Assembly: GCF_943193125.1 (NCBI RefSeq)
Contig: NZ_CALPCX010000001.1
Coordinates: 434,001 to 498,000, forward strand
Source: Adlercreutzia agrestimuris
GTDB lineage: Bacteria; Actinomycetota; Coriobacteriia; Coriobacteriales; Eggerthellaceae
Direction: 5' to 3'
DNA length: 64,000 nucleotides
The translations under genes and the position numbers were made by a program. The first letter of the stretch is position 1; each line of letters opens with the position of its first letter. Under the pieces are notes generated by a model. That model saw nothing but the letters and a program-made list of their open reading frames with translations, searched no databases and had not been told where the DNA came from. Shown here in pieces: positions 1-8,623 of this stretch.

Positions 1-1559
1 ACAAATAAGCCCGCAGAAATCAGCGCCATGGCAATGGTTCCGCTTACGGAATACAACGCCGCCAAAGCATTTGCCGGAATCTCCAGGTCAGCACCGACAG
101 AAATCTGCCCGCGATTAAGCATCTGAAGCGTGTGCGATGCCTGCGTTGGCAAGCGCGTTAATGACTCAGCAGATGAAAGAGCTGCTATCGTCAATTCGCG
201 CGCCTTCGCCTCTATGGTTTCAAGATTCAAATCATGGCTGCGCACATGGTGAGAAATGATCTTGACTATGCTTTCTTGCGGCGCAACTTCAACCAGCACA
301 CCCTCAACGGCAACCATGCTGCGTGCCAGAAGAGTAAATGCTGGCGGTAAAGACATGTTCTGCGTACGAAGTAATTCCAAGATCTGCGTGAGAACTGCGC
401 CTACATCAATATCAGCAAGATTAATGGTGCTATAGAGCGTAAGCAGATTCGCCAGCTGCTCCAAGAGCCGACCATGATCAACTTCGCCATGAGTGGTAGA
501 ACATGCCAATAGTGCTTCCATAACTGCGAAAGCGTCGTTTTCAGCAGCGGCATGCATCATGCGCATGATAGTTCCGCGCTCACTGGCATTAAGCGTGCCC
601 ACCATGCCCAGATCAATCCAGACAATAGTGCCATCGCGCACCAAAATATTGCCTGCATGCGGGTCTGCGTGGAAAAAACCATTCTCCACCACTTGTGTAA
701 CGTAGCTCTCTGCCAGTGTGTGTCCCAATTGCGCCGGATCAAGCCCCTCAGCACGAATAGCCTCAAGATCATTAATCATTGGACCTTGAACATATTCCAT
801 AACTAACACGTCATCAGAACTGATAACCGGAAACGGTCGTGGACATTCAATACCAGGCTGATCTGCCAAAAGCCGACGAAACTTTACTAGATTTTCAAGC
901 TCAACGCAGAAATTAATCTCTTGTTTGGTGGTTCGCTCAAGTTCATCTACAAGATCCATGAGCGACAACTTGATGCCGTCAGTAGTATTAGTCAATCCAA
1001 CAAGCGCAACCACATGGCGAATAAGCGCCAGATCAGAAAGCATCTTTTCAGCCACATTTGGCCGACGCACCTTCACGGCTACCCACATGCCAGGCACGAG
1101 GATATCTTCAGAAATAGGTGCGTATTCGCCCTTCGCATTGCGCGGACCACGCGGGTTTTCAGCAATACGCGCTTTGTGCACCTGCGCGATAGAGGCCGAT
1201 CCGAGCGGTGTCGGCTCAAGCACATCAAACGTTTCTGTCCAGGGATGTCCCAACGAGGCATTGAGCGTTGCCTCTACTGTTTCAAATGGCATTGGAGGCA
1301 CGTCTGCACGCAGCTGCTTGAATGCATCAGCATATGCTTGCGGGATGATATCGCTTCTGTTCGCCGCAATTTGCCCCATTTTAACAAATGTTGGCCCCAA
1401 GTCCTCCAGCAAATGCGTTGCCTTTTCGGGTGTTAGACCTGAAAAGACATGGTATTTGCGCACGATATGCTCAATTTCATGAAGGCGTTTTCTGCTTTCG
1501 GTACCTTTATCTTGCCGTGATTCGCGCGCAAATTGCACGAACTCTTTTATGGTTGGCAT
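1..1559 (-). CDS. ABC1/AarF/UbiB-family protein kinase-like protein (3' end outside window)
   Basis: About 519 codons are present and the frame is still open at base 1, so the C-terminus is missing. The reading frame shows the family's KxGQ-type motif (FVKMGQIAANRSD), the alanine-rich loop stretch LGSASIAQVHKA, a VAVKVRRP lysine strand, the FFHADPHAGN catalytic loop and an IDLGMVG magnesium motif. UbiB/AarF proteins are atypical kinases or ATPases acting at the membrane, usually in quinone or lipid metabolism. The final visible residues are hydrophobic, as in family members with C-terminal membrane helices. The ATG at 1557-1559 is preceded by GGAGG at a good distance. It diverges from the permease gene at 1738. 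The substrate in this organism cannot be told. Confidence 0.9.
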   Translation of the reverse strand, partial: MPTIKEFVQFARESRQDKGTESRKRLHEIEHIVRKYHVFSGLTPEKATHLLEDLGPTFVKMGQIAANRSDIIPQAYADAFKQLRADVPPMPFETVEATLNASLGHPWTETFDVLEPTPLGSASIAQVHKARIAENPRGPRNAKGEYAPISEDILVPGMWVAVKVRRPNVAEKMLSDLALIRHVVALVGLTNTTDGIKLSLMDLVDELERTTKQEINFCVELENLVKFRRLLADQPGIECPRPFPVISSDDVLVMEYVQGPMINDLEAIRAEGLDPAQLGHTLAESYVTQVVENGFFHADPHAGNILVRDGTIVWIDLGMVGTLNASERGTIMRMMHAAAENDAFAVMEALLACSTTHGEVDHGRLLEQLANLLTLYSTINLADIDVGAVLTQILELLRTQNMSLPPAFTLLARSMVAVEGVLVEVAPQESIVKIISHHVRSHDLNLETIEAKARELTIAALSSAESLTRLPTQASHTLQMLNRGQISVGADLEIPANALAALYSVSGTIAMALISAGLF

Positions 1560-1737
1560 AAGGCACCTCCTCAAGTTCACCTTTGAGACTATTTCTCTTA
1601 TACTCTAATTACTCTATCAGCTACAAACCTATTGTTTAGCACTCCGCTCAACAGTAGTTGCTTAGTTGTAATTTAGTTACGCGATAGACAAGTTCTCAAA
1701 GAACAATTGAACCAGTATCACAGGGGGAAGTAACTGC

Positions 1738-2781
1738 ATGGCAATAACACGCATCAAAGCATCTTCATCCGCCGGCTACAAAATCATGCTCTTGGTAGCA
1801 GCGGGTATCTGGGGCTTAGGTACTGTTGTAATCAAATCAACGGTAGATGCGTTTCCCCCTTCGTGGATGGTCGGCGTACGCTTTACTATTGCAGGCATTC
1901 TTTTAGGCATACTTTCACTGCGTCGAGTGCGTTCTATTGACGCATCGCACCTGCGTACTGGCACTATTTTGGGTCTCTTTCTCTTCTTGTCGTATTGGGC
2001 AAACTCAACAGGACTAACCGACACTACCGCTTCAAATAGCTCGTTTTTAACCACGCTTTATGTCGTCATCATTCCGTTTTTAGGTTGGCTTATCACTCAT
2101 AAAAAACCCACCGCCTATAACATTGTGGCTGCATTAGTGTGCGTTGCTGGTGTGGGATGCGTCTCTTACGCCGGCAGCAGTGGTTTTAATTTGCGTTTTG
2201 GCGACCTTATCACGCTTCTTTCGGCGCTCTTTTTGAGCATTCATGTATTGCTTACGGCAAAATATGCCCCAGGTCGCAATATGACACTTCTCACTGTAAT
2301 TCAATTTTTAGTTGCAGGTATCTTAGGCTTTGTTGTCGGCGGCATCACCGAGCCAACGCCCAATTTCACCACGCTTTCTACCGACACCTTGATTAATCTC
2401 GGATATCTCGGGATTTTTGCTTCATGCATTGCGCTGCTTTTCCAAAATACCGCTGTTGCACACGTTGACCCAGCGCCCGCATCGTTGTTCTTGGCTACCG
2501 AATCAGTTTTTGGCGTGAGTTTTTCTATTCTCTTTTTGGGCGAAGTTCTCACCCTTCCGCTCTTTATTGGGTTTTCGCTCATTTTTGCCGGCATCGTGAT
2601 CAGCGAATACTTGCCACTTCGCGCAGAAAAGCGCGCTGAGCAATGCACCTGCGACGCCGCAACCACCGACACTTCCACCGCCGACACCACGTCCCCTTCT
2701 GCGCACGCCACATCCGGAGTGCTGCCCGAGCAGCTTGCGCCTGTGGATGTTGAAGCAGTTTTGGGCGAACTAGAGAGCTAA
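1738..2781 (+). CDS. EamA-family (DMT superfamily) membrane permease
   Basis: The 347-residue protein has about ten hydrophobic segments arranged as two EamA repeats (roughly residues 15-145 and 155-290), the usual length and design of drug/metabolite exporters such as RhaT- or YdcZ-like permeases. The first repeat has the typical IWGLGTVVIK start and the second ends with a helix carrying FIGFSLIFAGIVISEYLP. A hydrophilic Thr/Ala/Asp-rich tail of about 50 residues is predicted to be cytosolic. The ATG follows a GGGGGAAG ribosome site. Its last 12 bases overlap the end of the convergent modD gene. The substrate is unknown; amino acids or metabolites are typical for the family. Confidence 0.85.
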   Translation: MAITRIKASSSAGYKIMLLVAAGIWGLGTVVIKSTVDAFPPSWMVGVRFTIAGILLGILSLRRVRSIDASHLRTGTILGLFLFLSYWANSTGLTDTTASNSSFLTTLYVVIIPFLGWLITHKKPTAYNIVAALVCVAGVGCVSYAGSSGFNLRFGDLITLLSALFLSIHVLLTAKYAPGRNMTLLTVIQFLVAGILGFVVGGITEPTPNFTTLSTDTLINLGYLGIFASCIALLFQNTAVAHVDPAPASLFLATESVFGVSFSILFLGEVLTLPLFIGFSLIFAGIVISEYLPLRAEKRAEQCTCDAATTDTSTADTTSPSAHATSGVLPEQLAPVDVEAVLGELES

Positions 2782-3612
2782 CATGCGAACGCTCATATCT
2801 AAGGGGCTCGCTGAAAACGGTGCTGTTGTTGCAAGCCCATCCACTCCCGTTGCGGCATAAGCCTGTGCGTTGTCCGGGTTAATTCCTCCTGCAGCCACCA
2901 GCGTTACATGCGGGTTAATCTGTCGAATAGCTTGCACAAGTGCTGCCAACTCTTCGACAGGAATCTTTTCCAGCTGAATGCCGTCAACACCGGCTTTCAC
3001 CAAACGGAGTGCCTGTTCAGCATTAGCTTCCACAAAGAGCTTCTTTTCCACGCAACGCGTTTTGATAGAGGGGATTTGCTCCAGGAAAGCATCAAAGCCG
3101 CCAAGAAACGTCATATGATGATCAAAAACGAGCACGGTTTCTGAAAGCCCGAGCCTATGAGGAAATGCACCGCCTATCAGCACGGCTTCTGTGAGCAGGT
3201 CTTTTACACCTGGCATGCTTTTGCGGGTTGTGAGAATTTCACAGCTGGGGTTTCCGCGATGTGCAGCCTCAACCATCTCGCGTGTTTTTGTAGCCACGGC
3301 CGAGAGATGATCGAAAGTGTTAAGACACACCTTCCACGCCACGTGCAAATCTGCCGCGCTCCCCTCAAGTGTCATGAAAGTTTTCCCCGCAACAAGAGTT
3401 TCGCCATCTTCGCAGGAAGAAATTACGCAGCATCCAACCTGCTCAGCTATGTGTTTAACGACTTGCACACCAGCCAACACGCAATCTTGTCGCGTATAGA
3501 ATTCCATTTTTCCACGCTGAGAATCAATGCCTAAAACCATGCTGGTCAGATCAATGTAGGGCACATCTTCGGCAATGATCTGCTCAATTCGAGCATGAGG
3601 AATTCGTACCAT
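2770..3612 (-). CDS. modD: ModD-like pyrophosphorylase (nicotinate-nucleotide pyrophosphorylase family)
   Basis: The 280-residue protein has the quinolinate phosphoribosyltransferase fold signature: an N-terminal barrel-like domain (IIAEDVPYIDLTS), a central TRKSMPGVKDLL substrate loop, EANAEQALRLVKAG and a final VAAGGINPDNAQAYAATGVD phosphate-binding region. The opening sequence and the absence of neighbouring nadA or nadB fit ModD, a family member found with molybdenum transport genes, better than NadC. The reaction of ModD is not firmly established. It lies just downstream of the terminator of the molybdoenzyme operon, so a role in molybdenum metabolism fits the surroundings. NadC remains the alternative. 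Confidence 0.75.
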   Translation of the reverse strand: MVRIPHARIEQIIAEDVPYIDLTSMVLGIDSQRGKMEFYTRQDCVLAGVQVVKHIAEQVGCCVISSCEDGETLVAGKTFMTLEGSAADLHVAWKVCLNTFDHLSAVATKTREMVEAAHRGNPSCEILTTRKSMPGVKDLLTEAVLIGGAFPHRLGLSETVLVFDHHMTFLGGFDAFLEQIPSIKTRCVEKKLFVEANAEQALRLVKAGVDGIQLEKIPVEELAALVQAIRQINPHVTLVAAGGINPDNAQAYAATGVDGLATTAPFSASPLDMSVRMLAL

Positions 3613-3792
3613 GGGGCTCTTTCTCTTTTCGTCAACTGAGTTGGTCTACTGCTTACGACCGTCACATTCGGCCGCCACACTTGGCTACCTCAAATTCACC
3701 AAACTTTGTAAATCATGCAGTATTTTATGCAAAATGCCTAGTGGCGCAAAACCTACTGGAGCAAAGTACATACGTAACAGAGTGCGCCCATA

Positions 3793-3839
3793 CAAAAAGC
3801 CGACACGCACCAGTTGAAGAGGATGATGGTGCATGTCGG
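3793..3839 (-). terminator. Intrinsic terminator of the molybdoenzyme operon
   Basis: A 13-base-pair stem with one mismatch (3800-3812 against 3827-3839) is followed, read on the minus strand, by C and five T. It lies about 35 bases past the stop of the polyferredoxin gene and separates the operon from modD. Confidence 0.8.
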
Positions 3840-3874
3840 CACAGGACAGGAGGCCGAGGGGATACTTCGACCAT

Positions 3875-5026
3875 CTATCGTTCGAAAATATCTCCGTTAA
3901 AGCTTTGACGCATGGTCTGCAAAATCTGGTGAGGGTTGTTGCGCAACTCAACCGCACGCGGATCCATAACATAGCGATGCACGTGCCCCTCCATCACAAC
4001 CGACGTCTTGACGCTATCCAGCAAAACTATGGCATCTTCAGGGCAAATATCGCGGCAACTTCCACACTTCACGCAGTCAGCTGGATAATGGTTGATGCCT
4101 ATCACGCCATCAGCTTCATCGAATTTGGTAAGCGCTCCAGTCGGACAGAACGTCGCACACATTCGACATGAAACGCATTTGGCGCCATTGATGACAACTA
4201 ACCCCCAAAGACGCGTATTAAGGGTCTCATCTTGCGCTTCACCAAGATCAGCCAACGCATTCAGCAAACGCTCGCGCCTGTCGGGCAAAAAGTGCGGAAG
4301 CGTACCATCTTTCATAACGCGCATCGGCGCCGCGCTTGAAGCAGGTGCACACCTCTCTACGCCCGCTGAGGCATCTTCCATCCCATCAGCGCGAATAGGC
4401 TCGCATCCAAGTTGCACATCACCTGTGGAAAGCATCTCCACCTCCATGCGCGCAGCACTGCCCCACGCCACGAGCAGATCGTTCGCTGTCTGCGCCACCA
4501 CATGCGCTGTGGCAAGCCCATGCTTTTGTTCGCAGTGCTCGCACGATCCGCACACACAGCGAATGCGCTGCACTCCTTCACTAGCCAGTGCAACCACAAC
4601 CGACTCGTCAACGCGCCCCAAGCACACCACACGCGCAGCATTATCAAGCTCTGCCAGATGAGCTGCGCAATCGGACTCGCCAACCACGTCAAGCAGCGGC
4701 GTACACGCAATTACCACTTCGTCACCACAGCGATGAGCAAGGCACTCAGACAGCAACATTGCATCTGTGGGATTTCTTGCTTCAAGGGCGCACGTTGGGC
4801 ACACCGTCGCACACGTCCCGCACCCCACGCATTTCTGCGCGTCAATAACCAGTTGACCATCCACCAGCGAGATGCAGCCTGACGTACACGCATCGGCGCA
4901 CTTCAAACATGCCACATTGCGATTGCGAACCTTTGCGCATCGCTCTTGATGAACCGCAATAGCAACTCCATCAATTGCTTCAAAGGCACCGATGATACTG
5001 CGATTTGCTTGCCCGCAGTTAGTCAT
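3875..5026 (-). CDS. Polyferredoxin with a central MvhD/FlpD-like segment
   Basis: The protein is 383 residues from the ATG at 5024-5026, one base after the stop of the NapH-like gene and preceded by GGTGAG; a longer frame upstream runs into that gene and is not used. It contains four 4Fe-4S motifs in two pairs: CLKCADAC and CVGCGTCATVCP near the N-terminus, CVSCRMCATFCP and CVKCGSCRDICP near the C-terminus. Between them a segment with VVCLGRVDESVVVAL and CVCGSCEHC resembles the electron-transfer domain of MvhD/FlpD subunits; this resemblance is by eye. It has no signal peptide, so it should be cytosolic. Last gene of the operon; it probably passes electrons to or from the NapH-like membrane protein. 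Confidence 0.8.
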   Translation of the reverse strand: MTNCGQANRSIIGAFEAIDGVAIAVHQERCAKVRNRNVACLKCADACTSGCISLVDGQLVIDAQKCVGCGTCATVCPTCALEARNPTDAMLLSECLAHRCGDEVVIACTPLLDVVGESDCAAHLAELDNAARVVCLGRVDESVVVALASEGVQRIRCVCGSCEHCEQKHGLATAHVVAQTANDLLVAWGSAARMEVEMLSTGDVQLGCEPIRADGMEDASAGVERCAPASSAAPMRVMKDGTLPHFLPDRRERLLNALADLGEAQDETLNTRLWGLVVINGAKCVSCRMCATFCPTGALTKFDEADGVIGINHYPADCVKCGSCRDICPEDAIVLLDSVKTSVVMEGHVHRYVMDPRAVELRNNPHQILQTMRQSFNGDIFER

Positions 5027-5027
5027 C

Positions 5028-6074
5028 TTACTCACCTGCTTTATCAAGCGGGCTGAACGCTGCCTCTGCACGCCGCTCGGCGCCCTGGATACCCTCAAGT
5101 ACATCCTGCTCAGCATCAGCAAGTGTCACTTTGTGACCCGCGCGCACCAAAAACGGCATCGAAATTGCCTTGGTCGGACATGCATCAATACAGGCTCGAC
5201 AACGCGTACAATCTGCCATCGTGCGTTCGCCAAATTCAGGATGGCGAATATTAATGTCAGCCTCACAAGCCATAGCACAACGGCCGCATGCGCTTTCTTT
5301 GGCGGTTTCTAAGCACTTACTATCATCAATGGTGGGAACCCACGTTTTAGAAAAACGCGAAAACAAATTCATCAGACCTGCCAACGGGCAAAAACGCGTG
5401 CACCACTTACGCAACAACACCAACTCAACAATTAAGAACGCCGGAATCAAAATTACCGACCACGTCATATCGCCCGCTGAAAACAGGCGCCACACCACCA
5501 AAACAGTCGCAAACGTCAAACCCACCGGGCAAACCAAGCAAAACACCGGAAATCCAAAAATTGCCGTGGACAACAGCGCGCCACCCAAAACCGCATGGCG
5601 GCTATCCAACTTACCATGTTTAAAAGGCTGGCACCCTCCGCACGTTTTGCACGAATGCGTGCACTGAGCATCTGCGTGCTCTGCGTTTTTGACTGCAACG
5701 CCGCGTGCCTCAAGCTCTTGGCGAGAAATGGCTAACATTTCATCATGTTTTGCCTGCTCAATCTCTTTACGCTTTTTCGGAGAACGAAAGAATGCACGAA
5801 TGCGATCAAACACTCCAACCGGACATGCCCAAGCGCAGAATGCACGCCCAAGCACCACAAAAAACAAAATCATTGCAACTAGGCTTACCACCGCACGCGG
5901 GATCATCGTCTTAGTTGCAATCATGGTGCCCAAAGCGCCAAGCGGGCAAAGCACCGAGAAATCATCCCAACCAAAGCCCGAAAGCGTACCAAACGAAACG
6001 CCGAAAATCAGTCCGGCAGCCAGTACGACAAAGATACCAACCGCAATAGCGGTACGCAGATTTTTCGTCTTCAT
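5028..6074 (-). CDS. napH: NapH/NosR-like membrane polyferredoxin (quinol-oxidising type)
   Basis: The 348-residue protein has an N-terminal hydrophobic segment, further helices around residues 35-95 and 170-235, and the NapH hallmarks CAWACPVG and CLVCPVG in membrane loops plus CTRFCPLAG. The C-terminus carries two 4Fe-4S motifs (CGRCAMACEADI and CTRCRACIDACPTKAI). NapH with NapG is known to oxidise menaquinol and feed periplasmic reductases. The ATG at 6074 follows AAGGGGG and lies ten bases after the stop of the NapG-like gene. No periplasmic nitrate reductase is present here, so the symbol marks the family only; the partner is more likely the large molybdoenzyme upstream. Confidence 0.85.
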   Translation of the reverse strand: MKTKNLRTAIAVGIFVVLAAGLIFGVSFGTLSGFGWDDFSVLCPLGALGTMIATKTMIPRAVVSLVAMILFFVVLGRAFCAWACPVGVFDRIRAFFRSPKKRKEIEQAKHDEMLAISRQELEARGVAVKNAEHADAQCTHSCKTCGGCQPFKHGKLDSRHAVLGGALLSTAIFGFPVFCLVCPVGLTFATVLVVWRLFSAGDMTWSVILIPAFLIVELVLLRKWCTRFCPLAGLMNLFSRFSKTWVPTIDDSKCLETAKESACGRCAMACEADINIRHPEFGERTMADCTRCRACIDACPTKAISMPFLVRAGHKVTLADAEQDVLEGIQGAERRAEAAFSPLDKAGE

Positions 6075-6084
6075 GTAAGCCCCC

Positions 6085-6798
6085 TTATTCTGCCTCAACC
6101 GGCTCAACGATAATGGCACGATGCGTGGCACCACTTACAATTGAACCTGCCGATAACGATTTGCACACTGACTCACATGCACCGCATCCATTGCACTTAT
6201 CTGCCTCTACATACACGCGCGGGTTTGTATCAGTTCCTTCAAGACGAATTGCGTCATATTTACATGCGTCATAGCAGGCACGACAGCCCGTATCACGAAA
6301 TGCTAAGCAGCTATATTCATCAATCTTGGCAATGCCGATGATGACGTTGCCACGTTCACCAGTCTCAGGATTTCCCAGCACTGCATCGGCAGGCAATTGC
6401 AAAGCATTCGTGGGGCACACCTGCGTACAAAGGGGCACGCCACCATTTTCTTCGCGACAAAAATCGCAATAATTTGCCGAAAAGTCCAGCTGAGGAGAGC
6501 GCATTCCTAAAAGGCCATCCTCAATAGTTGCCGGAACAATAATTTTGCGCGGGCACGCCTCATAGCAGCGCTCGCAACGAATACACGCGCTCACTAAAGC
6601 TGCTTCATCTTGTCCTCCGGGCGGGCGATTTACCGGGGTGTGACCCACATAACGCAGGGCACCCAATCCCAAAAGCGCAGCCGTTGACCCCACACCAATA
6701 AATAACGAACGACGCGACACGCTCATAGGCTCATGCGCGCGCTTTTCAGACGGCGTCGAAGCAACCTGCTTGACGTCCGTATCCTTTTGCTCGGTCAT
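6085..6798 (-). CDS. napG: NapG-like Tat-exported ferredoxin
   Basis: The 237-residue protein begins with a twin-arginine signal (SRRSLFIGVG) and a hydrophobic stretch, then four 4Fe-4S motifs: CIRCERCYEACP, CDFCREENGGVPLCTQVCP, a CRACYDAC group and CNGCGACESVC. This is the NapG arrangement. The start was placed at 6798 because a GAGGAGGAG ribosome site lies directly before it; a longer frame would put that site inside the coding sequence. It would work outside the membrane with the NapH-like protein to move electrons from quinol. A 230-base gap with stem-loops separates it from the anchor subunit gene upstream. Confidence 0.85.
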   Translation of the reverse strand: MTEQKDTDVKQVASTPSEKRAHEPMSVSRRSLFIGVGSTAALLGLGALRYVGHTPVNRPPGGQDEAALVSACIRCERCYEACPRKIIVPATIEDGLLGMRSPQLDFSANYCDFCREENGGVPLCTQVCPTNALQLPADAVLGNPETGERGNVIIGIAKIDEYSCLAFRDTGCRACYDACKYDAIRLEGTDTNPRVYVEADKCNGCGACESVCKSLSAGSIVSGATHRAIIVEPVEAE

Positions 6799-6888
6799 AT
6801 GCTCCTCCTCTTCAAAACACACACAACCAGACTGACCAGTAGCTCAGTGAGCCAGATCCACATTGACCAGCTTGAAAATCCATGAACA

Positions 6889-7025
6889 ACGGGGCTTGTC
6901 GTTGAAGCTATGTGCGGAGCAAGAATAAGATCAAGCCCCGTCTATCATGAGTTTTCAAAACTCTGTGGCGAACAAGGCACCGTGCAACCGACCAGAATTG
7001 CCAAGCGCCTTGTTCACCTCACGCT
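6889..7025. other. Two long-loop stem structures between anchor and NapG-like genes
   Basis: A perfect 10-base-pair inverted repeat (6889-6898 with 6932-6941) and a 9-base-pair repeat (6970-6978 with 7017-7025) fill the gap between the two halves of the operon, with a small palindrome at 6949-6963 between them. None is followed by a T run on the minus strand, so they are not typical terminators. They could be mRNA processing or stabilising structures that set different levels of the two halves. Confidence 0.45.
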
Positions 7026-7029
7026 CTTC

Positions 7030-7944
7030 TTAGTAGAACGGCAGCGCGCTAATTGCCACCATGTACAGCAGCGCACGCCAGATAAATGAACCCACGATTG
7101 CGCAGATCAGAGCAACAACTGAAGCACCTAGCAGCGTGGTGCCTTCGCACTTCAGCTTGCCTGCCATAGCCAAGCCAGAAATGATAGCTGGGACAACGCA
7201 GCCAACAATCACATTGCCAAGCCAGAACGGCAGTGCCAAAGATCCGCTCAAGATGGCACCGGTATATGACGCCACATCAACCATGCCAACGTCAGGCAAA
7301 GTGGGATCGAAGTAATACTGAACATCGGTATACATATCGGTCATGCCGTTGATGAGTACCGCGTAGATGATGGTGATAACACCTGTTACTACCGCACCTA
7401 CAAATGCTGCACGCATGCAAACCTTGCCCGTAGCATCCACATCGTCAACCTTCACTGCAGCTGCAATAATTGCTGCTGCAAAGCCGCCCAATAAAATGGT
7501 GTTCGCGGCATAATAGGCTGGCAACAGCGGCGTATTCCACACAGGAAGCGCTGCCATGAGGTAGCTATCGCCAGTTGCAATAGGCAGTGCCATGCTGACA
7601 ACAATTGCTACCACCGCACACCACTTCGGAGCAAAACCGCTCTCAGAACGGCGCATCATCAAGAAGTAGAGCACCAGCGCCACTGCAAAGAGCACGACGA
7701 AGATGAGCTCAATGGTGATGCCTGAGGTGATATGACCGAAGCCGTTAAACATGCGCTCCCAATGCTGGAGGTGCATAAATACACACAAACCACCTACGCC
7801 CAAAGCCACAAGAGCAGAGATGAGCGATGCAAGCTGCATCTTCTTGCCATGACCCATCAGGGTCAAAACGCCTTGCATCAAAAAGATGCCGCCGGCCAGG
7901 CAATTAAAGAAGGTGAAGAGAATCAAAGGCCATTGCAATTCCAT
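7030..7944 (-). CDS. dmsC: DmsC-like membrane anchor subunit of molybdopterin oxidoreductase
   Basis: The 304-residue protein has about eight hydrophobic helices and starts ELQWPLILFTFFNCLAGG, matching the DmsC anchor family, which binds menaquinol and holds the catalytic and Fe-S subunits to the membrane. It starts four bases after the stop of the Fe-S subunit gene, with a GGAGGG ribosome site spanning that junction. DmsC is the conventional quinol-oxidising partner, so the NapGH-like pair downstream would be a second, unusual electron route. Symbol by family; the substrate is not known. Confidence 0.85.
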   Translation of the reverse strand: MELQWPLILFTFFNCLAGGIFLMQGVLTLMGHGKKMQLASLISALVALGVGGLCVFMHLQHWERMFNGFGHITSGITIELIFVVLFAVALVLYFLMMRRSESGFAPKWCAVVAIVVSMALPIATGDSYLMAALPVWNTPLLPAYYAANTILLGGFAAAIIAAAVKVDDVDATGKVCMRAAFVGAVVTGVITIIYAVLINGMTDMYTDVQYYFDPTLPDVGMVDVASYTGAILSGSLALPFWLGNVIVGCVVPAIISGLAMAGKLKCEGTTLLGASVVALICAIVGSFIWRALLYMVAISALPFY

Positions 7945-7947
7945 CTG

Positions 7948-8607
7948 TTATTCCCTCCATTTACGGCCTTCACGAAGCAGGTACATGATCTTGGGATCAT
8001 TGCCTGTATTCGTGAGGTGGTGAATATCATCATCGGTGTAGGCTTCCACGTAATCCTTAAGCTTGACGCGGGTTTGCGTCATCTCGTCATACTGGCAGCC
8101 TGGCGTGTCCGGATGCGCTGGTGCCTCAAAGTTTTCAACACCTTCATCCAGATCACCAAAGAAGCGTGCACGTGCACCGCACTGCGCAACACACTGAGGC
8201 AACTCGCCTTGTGAAATACGCTGTTCGCACATGGTGCACTTCTCAACAACGCGTTCTTCTTCGTTGAGGTAACGAACGCCATAGGGGCAAGCCATAGCGC
8301 AGAATTGGCAACCGATGCATTTCTCTTTGTTAATTTGAATGGTGCCGTCTTCAGCAATATATGACGCCTCTGTTGGGCACACCTTTACACACTCAGGGTT
8401 TTCGCAATGCTGACATTGCACCGGAAGGAAGTACATCTCCACATCCGGGAACGTGCCCGAGCCACCTTCGGTAGGATGGGGCCCAACACGCAGGGTCTTA
8501 ATCCAGAAGTTGCCCACGTCAACGCCGTTGATAGCTTTGCACGCAACAGTGCAAGCAAGACATCCCGTGCAGCGGTTCAAGTCCGTGATAATTGCGTAAT
8601 TCGACAT
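7948..8607 (-). CDS. dmsB: DmsB-like 4Fe-4S electron-transfer subunit
   Basis: The 219-residue protein carries the four-cluster pattern of the DmsB/PhsB/NrfC family: CTGCLACTVAC near residue 14, CQHCENPECVKVCP near 68, CIGCQFCAMACP near 101 and CTMCEQRISQGELPQCVAQC near 127. It shuttles electrons between the membrane anchor and the catalytic subunit. It lacks its own signal peptide, which is usual because the subunit is co-exported with the Tat-bearing catalytic subunit. Position between the catalytic and anchor genes is the canonical order. Confidence 0.93.
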   Translation of the reverse strand: MSNYAIITDLNRCTGCLACTVACKAINGVDVGNFWIKTLRVGPHPTEGGSGTFPDVEMYFLPVQCQHCENPECVKVCPTEASYIAEDGTIQINKEKCIGCQFCAMACPYGVRYLNEEERVVEKCTMCEQRISQGELPQCVAQCGARARFFGDLDEGVENFEAPAHPDTPGCQYDEMTQTRVKLKDYVEAYTDDDIHHLTNTGNDPKIMYLLREGRKWRE

Positions 8608-8623
8608 GCTGAAAACCTCCTTC

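Noticed and set aside
3613..3874. Molybdenum cofactor riboswitch before modD
   Set aside because: I could not find the conserved Moco RNA elements; only the terminator of the operon is clear.
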